Below, piece after piece: positions 5,660 to 7,029 of a stretch of DNA of 7,029 bases. Position 1 is the stretch's first letter; each line of letters opens with the position of its first letter. The stretch lies in assembly GCA_027295975.1 (NCBI GenBank), contig JAPUJX010000081.1, forward strand, positions 1 to 7,029, in the 5' to 3' direction. Source of the DNA: Gammaproteobacteria bacterium (lineage in GTDB: Bacteria; Pseudomonadota; Gammaproteobacteria; Pseudomonadales; Azotimanducaceae). Position numbers and translations under genes: made by a program. The notes beneath the pieces were generated by a model. That model was given only the letters and a program-made list of their open reading frames with translations. It was not told the DNA's origin and searched no databases.

Positions 5660-6454
5660 CTACTTGCCTTGCCAGCGCGGTTCACGTTTCTCGGCGAACG
5701 CTCTGGGGCCTTCGGTTGCATCGAAGCTTTCCCGGCGCAGGGTTTCGCTCGGGTACCGGGCGGCAAACGCCTCGGGCAGGGACAGTTCGAGACCGCGCAT
5801 CGCCGCCTCTTTGGTTGCGCGAACCGCCAACGGCGCGCATCTCAAAATGTCGCCAACCCACTCCTCCACCGCCCCATCGAGATCTTCGCCGGGGACTACC
5901 TGGTTGATCAGTCCGAGTTCGTACGCGCGAGCCGCCGACATATGGCGGCCGGTCAGTAGATAACCCATCGCGGGTTTCAACCCGATCTGGCGTGGTAATC
6001 GGTGTACGCCTGCGCCACCGGCTATCAACCCACGACGCGGTTCGGGCAATCCAAGCTCAGCATGGGCCGCGGCAACCACGATATCGCAGGACAACGCAAG
6101 TTCCAGGCCCCCACCCAACGCGAAACCATTTACCTTCGCAATAACCGGTTTCGGGAAGTGCCAGCGTTGGTTCAACGGCGTGGTTTCCTGGTTCATCCGG
6201 GCCCAGGCTGCACGTTGCGCTTCATCGGCTTCCCGGGCGATGGCCCGGTGCTTGAGATCCGCTCCCGCGCAAAACGCCCGATCCCCGGCACCGGTCACGA
6301 CCGCAAGCCAGATTTCGTCGTTGGATTCGATTTCGTCGAAGTGTTTCGAGAGCGCCCACCTGAGTTCCGGATTCAGCGAGTTCATGGCTTTCGGCCGATT
6401 CAGGGTAAGGTAGGCAACGCGATCGCGTACCTCGAAGTTGGTGACGTCGGTCAT
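5660..6454 (-). CDS. Enoyl-CoA hydratase/isomerase (crotonase) family protein
   Basis: A 264-residue crotonase-fold enzyme of normal family length. It acts on CoA thioesters in the cytoplasm, forming hexamers or trimers in known relatives. The N-terminus has VAYLTLNRPKAMNSLNPE. The oxyanion-hole segments are CAGADLK (62-68) and the glycine run in NGFALGGGLELAL (109-121). Both catalytic glutamates of hydratases appear present: E118 in GGGLE and E138 in LPEPRRG, spaced 20 residues apart as in rat mitochondrial hydratase (E144/E164). True hydratase activity is therefore plausible, although the family also includes isomerases, hydrolases and dehydratases. The C-terminal helices (APLAVRATKEA, 207-217) are intact. 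The ATG at 6454 has only a distant GGAAA (6465-6469). It is the first gene of a pair with the nitroreductase. The acyl substrate cannot be inferred. Confidence 0.92.
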   Translation of the reverse strand: MTDVTNFEVRDRVAYLTLNRPKAMNSLNPELRWALSKHFDEIESNDEIWLAVVTGAGDRAFCAGADLKHRAIAREADEAQRAAWARMNQETTPLNQRWHFPKPVIAKVNGFALGGGLELALSCDIVVAAAHAELGLPEPRRGLIAGGAGVHRLPRQIGLKPAMGYLLTGRHMSAARAYELGLINQVVPGEDLDGAVEEWVGDILRCAPLAVRATKEAAMRGLELSLPEAFAARYPSETLRRESFDATEGPRAFAEKREPRWQGK

Positions 6455-6556
6455 GAGTAGACGGTTTCCGGTGGCTGCGGCCAGCGCCGATGAACAACAT
6501 TACCATTTACGTTATGCAACCGCCTGCCAGGTTCCGATACCCCGGGGTGAAACGGG

Positions 6557-6751
6557 CTAGATCACAAGGGCGAGCCGGGTAATTTCGTAAAACATCAGAG
6601 CCAGCGCGATGTAACCCAGCACGTAGACGGCGGCCATTCTCCAACCAACACTCATCCCGTATTGCACGGTGTTGGCGGCACCGACGGTCATGGAAATCAT
6701 GACGGCGAAAGCCAGCAGTTGACGAGCCGGCCCCAGAGGAACGAGGCTCAA
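6557..6751 (-). CDS. Small two-helix membrane protein, hypothetical
   Basis: A 64-residue frame from a TTG at 6751, or 47 residues from an ATG at 6700. It encodes two likely membrane helices, LLAFAVMISMTVGAANTV (about 12-29) and a second within MAAVYVLGYIALALMFYEI (about 39-57), separated by a short loop with GMSVGWR. An upstream TGA in the same frame limits the start. Neither start has a recognisable Shine-Dalgarno, so the call rests on the membrane-protein-like composition. I do not recognise the family. It is upstream of and co-directional with the crotonase gene, 102 bases away, with no evidence of a shared role. Confidence 0.45.
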   Translation of the reverse strand: MSLVPLGPARQLLAFAVMISMTVGAANTVQYGMSVGWRMAAVYVLGYIALALMFYEITRLALVI

Positions 6752-6820
6752 GGCGGTTGATCAGTGCGATAGGCTGGTAAAGCAGACCTCTAGAGATCAA
6801 GTGTCTCTTCCTTTAAATAC

Positions 6821-7029
6821 ATGGCCATGCGTTCTATCCTCTCCCCGGCTATGTTGGACTTATTGGCCATTTTCATCGGCGCGCTCGACAGTCTACCGAA
6901 ATTTGCCAGAACGATGTTGAGTGCCGGGGTATTCGCAGGGTTGCTCTGCTACATCGCAACGCGCTTGCCAGCCGGTCATCCAGCAGTGAACGTCGCCGCC
7001 TATCGGAAGGCGACCCTTATGGCTCTGTT
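6821..7029 (+). CDS. Partial open frame at the right edge, hypothetical membrane-like protein
   Basis: From the ATG at 6821 (a second ATG is at 6827), 69 codons run to the window edge without a stop. All three minus-strand frames are interrupted in the same stretch. The product is rich in hydrophobic residues, with LDLLAIFIGAL (about 13-23) and MLSAGVFAGLLCYIA (about 33-47) as possible membrane segments. Codon third positions are GC-leaning, as in the surrounding genes. There is no clear Shine-Dalgarno before either ATG. I do not recognise the protein, and with the C-terminus missing it may be a chance frame. If real, it would be transcribed divergently from the small membrane protein. Confidence 0.35.
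   Translation, partial: MAMRSILSPAMLDLLAIFIGALDSLPKFARTMLSAGVFAGLLCYIATRLPAGHPAVNVAAYRKATLMAL

Noticed and set aside
5647..5766. N-terminal extension of the nitroreductase to a TTG start
   Set aside because: It overlaps the crotonase coding end, is not nitroreductase-like, and a GTG with a proper ribosome site lies just after the crotonase stop.
5297..5963. Long plus-strand frames opposite the nitroreductase and crotonase genes
   Set aside because: Antisense shadows of two conserved enzymes, with Arg- and Ser-rich composition and no domains.
6507..6800. 97-codon minus-strand frame overlapping the small membrane protein
   Set aside because: It is Arg-rich with a TTG start and no ribosome site. 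The overlapping frame has the more natural membrane-protein composition.

Overview
The window is bacterial, moderately GC-rich and densely packed. Several features fit a Gram-negative proteobacterium, most likely a gammaproteobacterium: a spore-coat-U type pilin, an ECF sigma/anti-sigma pair followed by two DUF4252 proteins, a lipobox lipoprotein, and short Shine-Dalgarno-led overlapping operons. The genus cannot be named from the sequence. I found no rRNA, tRNA, CRISPR array, insertion sequence or phage gene.

Layout. (1) Bases 1-603, plus strand: a secreted SCPU/Csu-type fimbrial subunit with an unusual glycine/lysine-rich insert. Its GTG start overlaps the stop of a possible upstream gene. 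(2) Bases 649-1469, minus strand: a two-gene operon encoding a small cysteine protein and then a MerR-family regulator, overlapping at ATGA. It is driven by a textbook MerR-type promoter with a 19-bp spacer and an internal dyad, so it is almost certainly autoregulated. (3) Bases 1550-2716, minus strand: an exported beta-lactamase-fold serine hydrolase. (4) Bases 2811-4905, minus strand: a compact operon of ECF sigma factor, membrane anti-sigma factor, secreted DUF4252 protein and DUF4252 lipoprotein, with ATGA overlap or 3- to 8-base gaps and a candidate promoter directly before sigma. The serine hydrolase follows in the same direction after 94 bases and may or may not belong to it. (5) Bases 5020-6454, minus strand: an enoyl-CoA hydratase/isomerase family enzyme and a nitroreductase, 13 bases apart. 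(6) Bases 6557-7029: a weakly supported small membrane protein on the minus strand, and an open plus-strand frame that runs off the right edge.

How the genes work together. The ECF cassette looks like an envelope-response unit: anti-sigma holds sigma at the membrane, and release would raise expression of sigma, anti-sigma and the two envelope-located DUF4252 paralogues. The MerR cassette looks like a minimal thiol or metal response in which the regulator's only visible target is its own operon. The pilin probably belongs to an archaic chaperone-usher cluster to the left. The crotonase/nitroreductase pair is probably metabolic, with unknown substrates.

No stretch longer than 300 bases lacks a candidate gene. 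The largest gaps are 1407-1549 (holding the MerR promoter) and 4870-5019 (holding the sigma promoter candidate). I saw no convincing intrinsic terminator.
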